53,209 bases of DNA from contig JAFVFY010000009.1 of NCBI GenBank assembly GCA_017475265.1, positions 1 through 53,209 of the forward strand. Reading direction: 5' to 3'. The notes beneath the pieces were generated by a model. It was not told the DNA's origin. It was given only the letters and a program-made list of their open reading frames with translations, and ran no database searches. Source of the stretch: Prevotella sp. GTDB taxonomy: Bacteria; Bacteroidota; Bacteroidia; Bacteroidales; Bacteroidaceae. A program made the translations under genes and the position numbers. Below are positions 43,254 to 52,377 of the stretch, piece after piece (position 1 is the first letter of the stretch; every line of letters starts with the position of its first letter).

Positions 43254-43435
43254 AACAACGAATTACACAAATTACACGAATTTCACGGATTATATCTGAT
43301 TTCACAAATTGTTAGCAGCATCATTAACATGCGAGCCTTATTCGTGAAATTGAAAAAATTCGTGTAATTCGTGTAATTCGTGTAATTCGTTGTTCTGAGA
43401 ATGCCTATTTTCTCGTGTAATTCGTTGTTCTGAGG
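43254..43435. repeat. Inverted ATTCGTGTA arms between PP2C-like gene and rubrerythrin
   Basis: AACAACGAATTACAC... (43254-43288) pairs with ...GTGTAATTCGTTGTT (about 43350-43394). A shorter second copy of the right end (TCGTGTAATTCGTTGTTCTGAG) follows to 43435. It fills the convergent spacer and may act as a shared transcription end. Confidence 0.8.
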
Positions 43436-43439
43436 ACGC

Positions 43440-43997
43440 CTACTTTCCGAAGTAGCGTTTCAGCAGTCCTGCGAAGCCAGCACCGTGGCGTGCCTCGTCC
43501 TTTGCCATCTCGTGCACGGTGTCGTGGATAGCATCAAAACCGGCCATCTTGGCGTTCTTGGCGATGCGGAACTTGTCCTCGCAAGCACCTGCCTCAGCAG
43601 CAGCACGTTTCTCCAGGTTCGTCTTGGTGTCCCAGACGCACTCACCGAGCAGCTCGGCGAAACGGCTGGCATGGTCGGCCTCCTCAAAAGCATAGCGCTT
43701 GAAAGCCTCGGCAATCTCGGGATAACCCTCACGGTCGGCTTGACGGGCCATAGCCAGATACATACCTACCTCGCTGCACTCACCGTTGAAGTGGTTGCGC
43801 AGGTCGTTAATCATTTCCTCGCTGACGCCCTCGGGCTTGCCGTCGCCAATCTTGTGGACGGTGGCGTAAGTCATGTCAGCATCGTCCTTCAGTTCAGAAA
43901 ACTTCGAGGCGGGAGCCTTACAGATGGGGCACTTCTCGGGAGCAGCATCGCCTTCGTAGATATATCCACAAACGGCGCAAATAAACTTCTTTTTCAT
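43440..43997 (-). CDS. Reverse rubrerythrin
   Basis: 185 residues from MKKKFICAV at 43997. The upstream start at 44072 lies before the promoter and is rejected. The rubredoxin-like site comes first ([10 protein letters not shown] and CPICKAP), followed by the ferritin-like diiron domain with EEADH and DEARH motifs; this order is the reverse of classical rubrerythrin. It reduces hydrogen peroxide in the cytosol of anaerobes. Own promoter at 44042-44073. Confidence 0.93.
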   Translation of the reverse strand: MKKKFICAVCGYIYEGDAAPEKCPICKAPASKFSELKDDADMTYATVHKIGDGKPEGVSEEMINDLRNHFNGECSEVGMYLAMARQADREGYPEIAEAFKRYAFEEADHASRFAELLGECVWDTKTNLEKRAAAEAGACEDKFRIAKNAKMAGFDAIHDTVHEMAKDEARHGAGFAGLLKRYFGK

Positions 43998-44041
43998 AAT
44001 TACTTCTTTAGATTTTGGGTTAATAATCGTTTGATATGGTG

Positions 44042-44073
44042 CAAAGTTAGTGATAAAAAGCAAACTGGCCAAA
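44042..44073 (-). promoter_or_regulatory. Rubrerythrin promoter
   Basis: Minus-strand TAACTTTG (44042-44049) and TTTG (44070-44073), spacing 20 bp; back to back with the promoter at 44079-44110. Confidence 0.75.
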
Positions 44074-44078
44074 TATTT

Positions 44079-44110
44079 TTTGCGTAATTAACAAAAATGT
44101 TGTACCTTTG
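44079..44110 (+). promoter_or_regulatory. Promoter of the Rid/chorismatase-like gene
   Basis: TTTG at 44079-44082, 20 bp, TACCTTTG at 44103-44110. The leader that follows (44118-44150) is an AATCGTA 7-bp array. Confidence 0.8.
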
Positions 44111-44156
44111 CACCCCAAATCGTAAATCGTAAATCGTCAAATAGTAAATTACCAAG

Positions 44157-45296
44157 ATGCTTCAACGAATTGATTTTGGCTTCATCACCGCCACTATCTC
44201 CACTTTCCGCCCCTCAGAAGGAGGCATCGCCGAGCACCAAGCCGTGCTGACATGCCACGACGGGAAGCTGCCTTTCCAGCAGCAACTCGACGGCATCCTC
44301 AATGCCTACCAGCAACTGCTTTCCGACCAGTTGAAGGGTGCTGTGGCCGTGTTGAAACGCTACTTCCTCAGCGATGCCGCCAATCAGGCAGATGCCATAC
44401 ATGCCGCCGACATGAGCGACTGCGCGAAGAGCACCATCCAGCAACCACCCCTTAACGGTACGAAGATTGCCCTCTGGGCGTACCTCATGGAGGATGTGAC
44501 TACCCGGATTTCGGATTCCGGCCTTTATGAAGTGGCTCACGGAGCTTACCGCCACCTGTGGAACGCCTCGGCTCACAACCTCGCCAAGAACTCGGAATAC
44601 CAGACACGCCTGCTCTTCAACGAGTACGTGATGCAGCTGGTGCAGGAGGGGTGCACGCTGAAGGACAACTGTATACGCACGTGGCTCTTCGTCAACGACA
44701 TCGACAACAACTACCCCGGCGTGGTGGAAGCCCGCAACCGGGTATTCTTCGTGCAGGGCCTTACCGAGGACACCCACTATATCGCTTCTACGGGCATCGG
44801 CGGACGACAGGAGAACGCCGCCGTGCTGACGCAGATGGACAACTACGCCATCGCAGGTATTAAGCCAGAGCAGATACACCATCTCTACGCCCCCTCGCGC
44901 CTGAACCGCACGAGCGACTACGGTGTGTCGTTCGAGCGCGGTACCCGTGTCGACTATGGCGACCGCCGACATGTGTTCATCTCGGGTACGGCAAGCATCA
45001 ACAACAAGGGACAGGTGGTATTCCCCGGCGACGTGCTGCGGCAGGCAGAGCGTGCCTGGGGTAATATTGAAGCCCTCCTGGCAGAGGCCGACTGCAACTT
45101 CGACAACGTGATGCAGATGACCGTATACCTGCGCGACGCCTCCGACTACGAACTGGTGAAGCCCTTCTTCGAGGAGCACCTCAAAGGCATACCCTACGTC
45201 ATCGTCGGAGCTCATGTCTGCCGTCCCGCCTGGCTCATAGAAATGGAGTGCATGGCCATGAAGGAAATGGACAACAAAGAATTCGAAAAACTATAA
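44157..45296 (+). CDS. Two-domain Rid (YjgF)-like protein, chorismatase-like
   Basis: 379 residues. The C-terminal part is Rid-like (HVFISGTASINNKGQVVFPGDV, MTVYLRDASDYELVKPFF, PYVIVGAHVCRPAWLIEME). The middle contains IRTWLFVNDI followed by EARNRVFF and STGIGG, which recalls the R-W...N-R...TGIG pattern of chorismatases (FkbO/Hyg5/XanB2), themselves built from Rid-like folds. Many Bacteroidota copies are annotated only as Rid family hydrolase. Whether it cleaves chorismate to hydroxybenzoate is unproven. If so, it could supply an aromatic starter for the pigment-like cluster 36 kb away. No repeat inside the gene; the 5' leader is a 7-bp array. Confidence 0.7.
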   Translation: MLQRIDFGFITATISTFRPSEGGIAEHQAVLTCHDGKLPFQQQLDGILNAYQQLLSDQLKGAVAVLKRYFLSDAANQADAIHAADMSDCAKSTIQQPPLNGTKIALWAYLMEDVTTRISDSGLYEVAHGAYRHLWNASAHNLAKNSEYQTRLLFNEYVMQLVQEGCTLKDNCIRTWLFVNDIDNNYPGVVEARNRVFFVQGLTEDTHYIASTGIGGRQENAAVLTQMDNYAIAGIKPEQIHHLYAPSRLNRTSDYGVSFERGTRVDYGDRRHVFISGTASINNKGQVVFPGDVLRQAERAWGNIEALLAEADCNFDNVMQMTVYLRDASDYELVKPFFEEHLKGIPYVIVGAHVCRPAWLIEMECMAMKEMDNKEFEKL

Positions 45297-45299
45297 CTT

Positions 45300-45452
45300 T
45301 ACACATATGTCCACAAATGTCCACAAATTATTCATAAATATTTATTTGTGATGTATTCGTGATAATTCATGGACATTCGTGTGAAAAAAAAACGATACCT
45401 TATTAGTAATAAATCGAAAATCGAAAATCGAAAATCAGTAAATCGTAAATTA
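45300..45452. repeat. Inverted arms plus 7-bp array upstream of pheS
   Basis: CACATATGTCCACAAATGTCC (45302 on) pairs imperfectly with GGACATTCGTGTG near 45372-45384. AATCGAA units follow (45412-45449) up to the pheS ATG. No gene. Confidence 0.7.
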
Positions 45453-45454
45453 TT

Positions 45455-46513
45455 ATGTTGCTTTTAGACAGAATAGAACAGCTCATTCAGGAAGTACAGA
45501 ACCTGAAGGCTGAAAGCGAGCAGGACGTAGAGCAGCTGCGTCTGAAATACCTGAGCCGCAAAGGCGAGATTAGCATGTTGATGAACGACTTCCGCGAGGT
45601 TGCCGCCGAGCAGAAGAAAGAGGTGGGCATGAAGATTAACCAGCTGAAGCAGATGGCCATGGAGCAGATCAACCAGCTGCGCGAGAGCTTCGCCGCACAG
45701 GAGACATCCCAGGAGAACATCGACCTGACGCGCACCCCCTACCCCATCCGTCTGGGTACTCGCCACCCGCTGAGCATCGTCACCAACGAGATTATCGACA
45801 TCTTCTCGCGCATGGGCTTCGTCCTTGCCGACGGCCCTGAGGTGGAGGACGACCTCCACGTGTTCACGAAGATGAACTTCGCCGCCGACCATCCCGCCCG
45901 CGACATGCAGGACACCTTCTTCGTGTCGCAGCATCCCGACGACGTGACGAAGAACATCCTGCTGCGCTCGCACACCAGTTCCGTGCAAGCACGTGTCATG
46001 GAGCACATGCACACCGCCGACGGAAAGCTCACCGAACCTATCCGCGTCATCTGCCCGGGTCGTGTCTACCGTAACGAAGCCATCACCGCCCGTGCACATT
46101 GCTTCTTCCACCAGGTGGAGGGCCTCTATATAGATAAAGATGTGTCGTTCACCGACCTTAAGCAGGTGCTCCTGTCGTTTGCCCGCGAGATGTTCGGCCC
46201 TGACACGAAGATTCGTCTGCGCCCCTCCTATTTCCCCTTCACCGAGCCTTCTGCCGAGATGGACATCTCGTGCTTCATCTGCGGCGGCGAGGGATGCGGC
46301 TTCTGCAAGCACACCGGCTGGGTGGAAATCCTCGGCTGCGGCATGGTCGACCCCAACGTGCTGGAGCAGTGTGGCATCGACCCCACGATCTACAGCGGCT
46401 ATGCCTTCGGCATGGGTGTGGAGCGCATCACCAACCTGAAGTACCGCGTCTCCGATCTCCGCATGTTCTCCGAGAACGACACCCGCTTCCTCCAGGAGTT
46501 CCAGTCGGCTTAA
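45455..46513 (+). CDS. pheS: Phenylalanyl-tRNA synthetase alpha subunit
   Basis: 352 residues; charges tRNA-Phe together with PheT. An N-terminal coiled coil (about 1-85) binds tRNA; class II motifs follow, including RTHTSSVQ-like RSHTSSVQARVMEH, FHQVEGLYID (motif 2 area), and FGMGVERI (motif 3). pheT is not adjacent, as is common in this phylum. No repeat insertion. Confidence 0.97.
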   Translation: MLLLDRIEQLIQEVQNLKAESEQDVEQLRLKYLSRKGEISMLMNDFREVAAEQKKEVGMKINQLKQMAMEQINQLRESFAAQETSQENIDLTRTPYPIRLGTRHPLSIVTNEIIDIFSRMGFVLADGPEVEDDLHVFTKMNFAADHPARDMQDTFFVSQHPDDVTKNILLRSHTSSVQARVMEHMHTADGKLTEPIRVICPGRVYRNEAITARAHCFFHQVEGLYIDKDVSFTDLKQVLLSFAREMFGPDTKIRLRPSYFPFTEPSAEMDISCFICGGEGCGFCKHTGWVEILGCGMVDPNVLEQCGIDPTIYSGYAFGMGVERITNLKYRVSDLRMFSENDTRFLQEFQSA

Positions 46514-46515
46514 CC

Positions 46516-46925
46516 CGAATTATTCATTAACTATTCTTTTAAACACGAATTTTCACTAATTTATCACGAATTACTCATTAATTTAATTTTTGAATAATTT
46601 GTGTATAATTTGTGGAAATTCGTGTTAAGCTTGAATTATCCCAAATCGGTCTTTAGCCTGAATTATTCATTAACTTTTCTTTTTCACACGAATTATCATT
46701 AATTTATCACGAATTACTCATTAATTTAATTTTTGAATAATTTGTGTATAATTTGTGGAAATTCGTGTTAAGCTTGAATTATCCCAAATTGGTCTTTAGC
46801 CTGAATTATTCATTAACTTTTCTTTTTCACACGAATTATCATTAATTTATCACAAATTACTCATTAATTTTTATTTTTGAATAATTTGTGTTTAATTCGT
46901 GGCAATTCGTGTTAAAAATCAAAGC
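46516..46925. repeat. 143-bp tandem repeat, almost three copies
   Basis: The marker GAATTATTCATTAAC occurs at 46517, 46660 and 46803, exactly 143 bp apart. Each unit contains opposing arms of CGAATTA and AATTCGTG motifs and could fold as a hairpin. The start of the unit (TAGCCTGAATTATTCATTAA) recurs at 53038. The 560-bp pheS-47074 gap contains no gene otherwise. Confidence 0.9.
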
Positions 46926-47003
46926 CATTAGATTAATCCTCGTAATTCTCATGAATAATTCAGGCTAATATCATATTTAGGTTAAATAAAATCGCAAAAA
47001 TCC

Positions 47004-47034
47004 TTTGCGGTTTTATTTTTTATGACTACCTTTG
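47004..47034 (+). promoter_or_regulatory. Promoter of the small gene at 47074
   Basis: TTTG at 47004-47007, 19 bp, TACCTTTG at 47027-47034; 39-base leader. Confidence 0.8.
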
Positions 47035-47073
47035 CACCGTCACAACTATTCAAAACTTTAAAACATCATTACT

Positions 47074-47331
47074 ATGAGCGCAAACGATTCAATCCTAGGC
47101 TCTGTCCTTGAAAAACTGGGGGGCGGCGACATCGCCAAGACCCTGGAGTCACTAACCGGCGGCAAAATGCCCGACCTTGAGAAGCTTACCGGCGAGCTGC
47201 CCGAGATTCTGAAGAAAGGCCTCGCCATCCTCACCAGCGGCCGCGTGTCCTTCCAGTCGGACGACGACAAGCAGCAGATACAGCAGTTCGTCGACGCCCT
47301 ACAGAGCTTCCTCCCCCTACTGAAGAAATAA
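47074..47331 (+). CDS. Small acidic/helical protein of unknown function
   Basis: 85 residues, MSANDSILGSVLEKLGGGD..., no signal peptide or membrane segment. It looks like a few amphipathic helices (DLEKLTGELPEILKKGLAIL; QQIQQFVDALQSFLPLLKK). I do not recognise a family. It has a strong own promoter and GC-rich codon use like the core genes, so it is probably real. Confidence 0.75.
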   Translation: MSANDSILGSVLEKLGGGDIAKTLESLTGGKMPDLEKLTGELPEILKKGLAILTSGRVSFQSDDDKQQIQQFVDALQSFLPLLKK

Positions 47332-47380
47332 TAGAAGCCCATTCGCGGCATATAAAACTTTACTTATTATACAAAAGCTC

Positions 47381-47420
47381 CGTGCCCGTTCGGGCGGATT
47401 CGTAATCTGCCCGGACGTGC
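47381..47420. repeat. GC-rich palindrome upstream of the large secreted protein gene
   Basis: CGGGCGGATT (47391-47400) pairs with AATCTGCCCG (47404-47413); the surrounding 170 bp are AT-rich. It could end the small gene's transcript or be a REP-like element. Confidence 0.65.
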
Positions 47421-47505
47421 AAACGGAAACTCCAACAAACGGCAGCGGCCGTAATAGGGAAATTCATTACACATTATTATATTAATCATTCAATTTCAAA
47501 CAAAA

Positions 47506-50500
47506 ATGAAAAAACTTTACTTATTAAAATCAATTCTCCTGCTATGCGCCCTCGTAGTGGGAAGTAGTGCGTGGGCAGCTACTTATAGCCTAACTCCTGA
47601 CCAAACAACTACGGGTAGTACTGCAACAACTTACATCACCACTTTGACGGAATTTACGCATAATGGTGTTTCTTGGAAAATGAACCAGTGGAACCCTAGT
47701 ACTCTTCAAGTAAAAACGAATCAAAGTTCTGCCGCTTCGGAGTTTAGGTTCTATAATACCAGTGCATTCGCTGGAAAAATAACTAAAGTTGTCATTACAT
47801 TCAAGGCTCTTGCTGTAAGTGATGCTTCTAAATTAATGTTTTTAGGAGGGACGTCAGAGGTAACAGCAACTACAGGAGGGACAGCAGGAACATGGAATAG
47901 TACAGATAAAACCTTAACTTGGACACCTAGTTCTTCTGACAATTTTACATACTTTGCATTTTATCAGGACGGGAAAGCGGCATCTGGAACAAACAACTTG
48001 GCCACCGAAGATGCTATTGTAGTAACCTACACTTCTGGTGAAGCCAACTCAATTACAGCCATTACCAATCAAAGTGTTGACTTGTATGGAAGCATCACTT
48101 TGACGCCGCAGTCAAATAATGGCACGACACCCTTCACTTTCTCGACAACAAGTCAGGCAATATCTCTGACACCTGCCAATGATGGTAAATCTTGTTCAGT
48201 AGAAGGTCTTGCAGTAACAGGCGAGAATCCTGCCGTTGTGACTATCAGTCAAGCAGCTGGTACACACAACGAAACCAACTACATGTCAGCCAGCACAACG
48301 GTCAATGTGAGCGTGATTGATAATCGTCCTCTTCCCGAGATTACTCTGACCAATGTGCCTACAAAGATGAACATTTTTGAGGAACAAACAGTGACCGTGT
48401 CAACACCATCCACGGGAACACGCTCGGTAGAATCAACCGATGACAATATACTTGCAGCAAACATTGATAATGACGGGAACATCTCTCTGCATGCAGGAGT
48501 TGCAGGTGAGGCAACCATCACACTTAGTGTTGATGGAACAGAAACTTACAAGCCTGCCACCGAAACCTTTATTGTAACCGTTGAAGATAATCGCACTGTT
48601 CCTAATTTCGCTTTCGACAATACAAATGTTGTGGTGGAATGGGATGAGCGTGAAAGCTTTACTGCCCCCACACTTACCAACAACAGCGACGGTACGGTAA
48701 GTTTTAGCAGCAGCAAAACAAGTGTTGCCACCGTTGACGCTTCTGGAAACATCACTTTCGTTGGAGGCGGAACAACTGTTATCACCGCTTCGGTTACTGG
48801 CAGTTCCACATATAAAGATGCCGAGGCTTCTTATACGTTAGTTGTCAATAAGCCATTCAGTTTTACAGAAACTTTTGACAATGCTTCTATCTCTGGCAGT
48901 ACGTTGAATAATGCTGATAATACAGGATGGGCGATTAGTTATGCATACTCTGCTAATAGCTATGGTATAAATGGAACAAATGCAATGAGGTTAGCAAGTG
49001 GAGACTACAATGGATCTATCACCACACCGTTACTAAGTGGCCTACCTGAAAAGGCAGTTATGACCTTCTCTGCTAAGAGCTACGGTACAGACACAAATGT
49101 ATCATTGTCTATAAGTGGTATTGATTGTACAGTCAGTCCTTCTTCTATTTCTATTTCTGACACTTACGCTACTTACACTGTAACCATAACGAAAAATGAT
49201 GGCACCAATCCCAAAATTACTATCTCAGCAGAAAAGAAAAAGCGTGCATACGTTGACAATGTTACTATCACCGATCTTCCTAATGCTACCATTTCCATTG
49301 ACGATGCAGAGGTGAAAGTCGGAAAGACTGCTGTATTGAATATTACGACTAACTCAACGGGTGCTTTTAGCTTCGTCTCTTCTGACAATGGCATTGCCAC
49401 AGTAGCACAAAATGGTGATGATTATGTAGTGACTGGCGTTTCTGAGGGTACTGCCACTATTACAGCCACACAGGCAGAAACAGATTACTACAAGGTTACA
49501 ACAACAACATTTGAAGTAACTGTCATCCCTGCTTCCACCGCAGTTGCTCCTACATTTACTGTGGCAAACGGTGAAACTGTAGAAGTCGGTAGCACTATTT
49601 CTATTGAAGCTGAGGAGAACTGTACTATTAAATATACGACAGATAACACAGCCCCAGCAACCAGTGCTACGGCTACAACTACAACATCCAACACCGCTGT
49701 TGTTACTGTTCCCACAGGCGTTGCATCGTTGACTTTACGTGCAGTCACTATCAATGGTGAAAACGTTAGTGTAGAGACAACAGCAACTTATAACGTGGTC
49801 AAGAAGACTTTGATTGCTTCGTTTGATGCTGCATCCATCACAGTGGCTATTGGTGCTGATGCCGATGAGCCTGTCTTAACAAATCCCAGCAACGGAGCAG
49901 TCACTTGGGAATCAAGCGATAATGATGTTGTGACAGTTGATGAGAATGGTCAATTGACAGCAATTGCTAAAGGTTCGGCCACTATTACTGCAAACATTGC
50001 AACTACTGATGAATACCTGGAAGGTTCAGCAACATATACAGTAAATGTTTACGACCCCGAAGAGGTTGAGATTGATTTTAATGCTAACACCTTTGGAATA
50101 GAAGGCGATCATGTACAAGAAGAAACGCTTTCGTATACATATCAGGGAGTTTTAATTGAGTTTAATAAAGGAACTAATACTCAAAACAGTCCACGCATTG
50201 ATGGTGCAACATATAGTAAAACACGTTATGCACGTCTTTACAGTAATAACACATTGAAATTAACTGCACCTGAAGGATACTACATTTCAGAAGTAACGTT
50301 TGATTTTAATAATAGTGGTAAAATTACCAATAATGATACTGAATATAGTAGTAGTAAAAACACTTGGTCTGGTATAACAAATAGCTTGACATTTACTGGA
50401 AAAGAAAGTGCATTTATCAATAAGATGACAATATCTCTGAAAGCGGGTTCTGTAGTCGAGATTTCTTCTGCCAAGTATGCTACTTTCTCTTCTACTTCGG

Positions 50501-51036
50501 CTCATGACTTTAGTGAAACTGGTGTGAAAGCATATACTGCAAAAGTTGATGGTGGTGTTGTGAAACTGTCTGAGATTTCCGATGGTATTGTTCCAGCGGG
50601 CGAGGGCGTTATCCTTTATGCTGCAACAGCCAAGACCTATGGAATACCTTCTACCTCCATTAGCGCTACGTTGTCAGACAATGAGCTGGTTGCTGTAAAT
50701 ACCCGTACGCTGGTGAAAAGGACAGAGGATAACTTAAAGTTCAACTACATCCTGCAGAGCGATGGCGAGGGTGGCATCGTGTTTAACATGGCCAGGTCGG
50801 ATAATGAATATTACATGCCCGCCGGTAAGGCTTACCTCTCTACGTCCTACGAGGCTACTGCTAACGCCCGTCTGAGTGTTGTCTTCGACGATAAGGCACA
50901 GGGCATTAGCGCTACGCTAAATAATAAAGAGATAATGAATAATGTAGTCTACGACCTGCAGGGCCGTCCAATCTCAAATGGTAAATTGACCAAGGGCCTG
51001 TACATCGTGAACGGAAAGAAAACCGTTGTGAAGTAA
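47506..51036 (+). CDS. Large secreted Ig-like repeat protein with type IX-style C-terminus
   Basis: 1176 residues. Signal peptide MKKLYLLKSILLLCALVVGSSAWA. The body is a chain of beta-sandwich modules: several bacterial Ig-like (BIG_2) units with the signature of the SDNGIATVAQNGD and EGTATITATQ kind, two apparent carbohydrate-binding-like modules (about 30-180 and 450-590), and one chitobiase C-terminal-like unit (VAPTFTVANGETVEVGS, IKYTTDNTAP). The end, NVVYDLQGRPISNGKLTKG then LYIVNGKKTVVK, fits the sorting domains of type IX secretion cargo in Prevotella. No catalytic domain is visible, so it is likely an adhesin or binding protein. It is clearly AT-richer than the core genes. Confidence 0.8.
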   Translation: MKKLYLLKSILLLCALVVGSSAWAATYSLTPDQTTTGSTATTYITTLTEFTHNGVSWKMNQWNPSTLQVKTNQSSAASEFRFYNTSAFAGKITKVVITFKALAVSDASKLMFLGGTSEVTATTGGTAGTWNSTDKTLTWTPSSSDNFTYFAFYQDGKAASGTNNLATEDAIVVTYTSGEANSITAITNQSVDLYGSITLTPQSNNGTTPFTFSTTSQAISLTPANDGKSCSVEGLAVTGENPAVVTISQAAGTHNETNYMSASTTVNVSVIDNRPLPEITLTNVPTKMNIFEEQTVTVSTPSTGTRSVESTDDNILAANIDNDGNISLHAGVAGEATITLSVDGTETYKPATETFIVTVEDNRTVPNFAFDNTNVVVEWDERESFTAPTLTNNSDGTVSFSSSKTSVATVDASGNITFVGGGTTVITASVTGSSTYKDAEASYTLVVNKPFSFTETFDNASISGSTLNNADNTGWAISYAYSANSYGINGTNAMRLASGDYNGSITTPLLSGLPEKAVMTFSAKSYGTDTNVSLSISGIDCTVSPSSISISDTYATYTVTITKNDGTNPKITISAEKKKRAYVDNVTITDLPNATISIDDAEVKVGKTAVLNITTNSTGAFSFVSSDNGIATVAQNGDDYVVTGVSEGTATITATQAETDYYKVTTTTFEVTVIPASTAVAPTFTVANGETVEVGSTISIEAEENCTIKYTTDNTAPATSATATTTTSNTAVVTVPTGVASLTLRAVTINGENVSVETTATYNVVKKTLIASFDAASITVAIGADADEPVLTNPSNGAVTWESSDNDVVTVDENGQLTAIAKGSATITANIATTDEYLEGSATYTVNVYDPEEVEIDFNANTFGIEGDHVQEETLSYTYQGVLIEFNKGTNTQNSPRIDGATYSKTRYARLYSNNTLKLTAPEGYYISEVTFDFNNSGKITNNDTEYSSSKNTWSGITNSLTFTGKESAFINKMTISLKAGSVVEISSAKYATFSSTSAHDFSETGVKAYTAKVDGGVVKLSEISDGIVPAGEGVILYAATAKTYGIPSTSISATLSDNELVAVNTRTLVKRTEDNLKFNYILQSDGEGGIVFNMARSDNEYYMPAGKAYLSTSYEATANARLSVVFDDKAQGISATLNNKEIMNNVVYDLQGRPISNGKLTKGLYIVNGKKTVVK

Positions 51037-51093
51037 TTTATCTCCATTTTATCTTTATTTATCCCAATTAGTTTCAAAATAGAAAGCAAAATT

Positions 51094-51270
51094 ATGAAAA
51101 AGATATATCAATCGCCCGCTACAAAGTTAGTGACTGTAAAAGTAACTCATCTGATGGATCAATCTCTTCACATGACTGGCAATCCTGCATCAGTAAATAC
51201 TGAAACATATGAGTATAATACTCTCTCCCGTCGTGGTTCCAGCCTGTGGGATGATGATGCCGACGAATAA
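51094..51270 (+). CDS. Short peptide of the MKKIYQSP...WDD type
   Basis: 58 residues from ATG 51094 to TAA 51270. It begins MKKIYQSPATKLVTVKV, with no signal peptide, and ends SRRGSSLWDDDADE. From memory, Prevotella genomes carry many such short proteins (MKK-Y-xP start, acidic RRG...WDD end) beside secreted proteins, of unknown role. It starts 57 bp after the large secreted protein and ends before a terminator at 51325-51364, so the two probably share a transcript. Confidence 0.75.
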   Translation: MKKIYQSPATKLVTVKVTHLMDQSLHMTGNPASVNTETYEYNTLSRRGSSLWDDDADE

Positions 51271-51324
51271 AAGAGAACATACCCCCGCACCTCTGTCGCG
51301 CTGGCAGGGTGTGTGAACAATGCT

Positions 51325-51364
51325 AAAACTGGCCGCCGGTGCTCATGCATCGACGGCCAGTTTT
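51325..51364 (+). terminator. Terminator after the secreted-protein/peptide unit
   Basis: AAAACTGGCCG (51325-51335) pairs with CGGCCAGTTTT (51354-51364), followed by TT. Confidence 0.85.
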
Positions 51365-51458
51365 TTAGAGTAATTGCTATCTGATAGGCTGGCTTTAGTT
51401 CCAACATGCTCTTGAAACGTTAAATAGTAGTAATTTCGATACGTTCTTACTGAAACAA

Positions 51459-51490
51459 TTTGGTGGTTCGTAGTAATTTTACTATCTTTG
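51459..51490 (+). promoter_or_regulatory. hicAB promoter
   Basis: TTTG at 51459-51462, 20 bp, TATCTTTG at 51483-51490; leader about 25 bases. Confidence 0.75.
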
Positions 51491-51521
51491 CATCCATCAA
51501 TAGGCAATAAAAGATTTGTAT

Positions 51522-51722
51522 ATGAGAAATATAAGAGTCTCTGCAATCTTGAAAGCACTAAGTCAGGATGGCTGGGTACTTGTTGCACAGAAAGGCAGCC
51601 ACCGGCAGTTCAAACACCCCACCAAGACGGGAAAGGTGACGGTGAACGGTCAGCCGAGTGATGTTGTCTGCGGATTTTTACTCAATTCTATTGAGATGCA
51701 ATCGGGGTTGAGGTTCGTATGA
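51522..51722 (+). CDS. hicA: HicA-type toxin (mRNA interferase)
   Basis: 66 residues from the ATG at 51522; a TTG at 51516 is also possible but unlikely. The dsRNA-binding-like fold is recognisable: ILKALSQDGWVLVAQKGSH-RQFKHP, with the catalytic histidine in KGSHRQF and the TKTGKVTVNG strand. HicA cleaves mRNA and is neutralised by HicB, whose gene follows 82 bp later. Order hicA then hicB is the usual one. Confidence 0.9.
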   Translation: MRNIRVSAILKALSQDGWVLVAQKGSHRQFKHPTKTGKVTVNGQPSDVVCGFLLNSIEMQSGLRFV

Positions 51723-51804
51723 ACCATGACCTACCCCAAAGCCCAAAGGCAATAAAAACAAAATGTTCCGTTATTTAATTATATTACTATTTTTAATTTA
51801 AAGT

Positions 51805-52212
51805 ATGAAACAAATTATTATGAACACGGGTATCACCGAAACCGGTTACAGCTGTTCCTGTGACCTTCTCCCCGGTTGGTTGGTAGCTGGTTCTAATGAT
51901 TTTGAGCAGTTCAAGAAGGAAGTTAAGGAAAGCATTGACTTCTATATTGAATGTGCTAAGGCTGATGGAGAGGAATACCCTTCTGTCCTCGACTCAGACT
52001 ATGAAATCATCTACAAGTTTGATGTGCGGTCACTCCTCGAATACTATCGAGGTATCTTCTCGTTCTCAGCGTTGCAGACAATCACAGGCATTAACCAGAA
52101 ACAACTTGCCCATTACGCATCTGGAATCTCCAAGCCCCGACCTCAACAAACCCGCAAAATTGCCGATGGTCTGCACTCCCTCGCCACAGAATTACTGACC
52201 ATTACTGTCTAA
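51805..52212 (+). CDS. hicB: HicB-type antitoxin with HTH domain
   Basis: 135 residues. The N-terminus (TETGYSCSCDLLPGWLVAGSNDFEQFKKEVKESIDFYIE) is the partly degraded RNase-H-like HicB fold; the C-terminal half (FSALQTITGINQKQLAHYASGISKPRPQQTRKIADGLHSL) is a Cro/XRE-type helix-turn-helix that should bind the hicAB promoter. Possible start at 51805 or at the Met six codons later. The pair is flanked by AT-rich repeat DNA, and a terminator follows at 52234-52270. Confidence 0.9.
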   Translation: MKQIIMNTGITETGYSCSCDLLPGWLVAGSNDFEQFKKEVKESIDFYIECAKADGEEYPSVLDSDYEIIYKFDVRSLLEYYRGIFSFSALQTITGINQKQLAHYASGISKPRPQQTRKIADGLHSLATELLTITV

Positions 52213-52233
52213 TCCCATTCTATTCCTCTTCCC

Positions 52234-52270
52234 AAAATCAGTGGTATTCCTAAAAGATACCACTGATTTT
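52234..52270. terminator. Terminator after hicAB
   Basis: AAAATCAGTGGTATTCC (52234-52250) pairs with GATACCACTGATTTT (52256-52270), ending in T residues. Confidence 0.85.
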
Positions 52271-52377
52271 CATATTTGTAATGGATATAGCCAGCAGAGA
52301 AGACAACCGGCCTTTGTCCTGTGCCAGCCCTTACTTTGGCGATATGCAATTTTTCTCGACAAAAGTTTTTAAAAACA

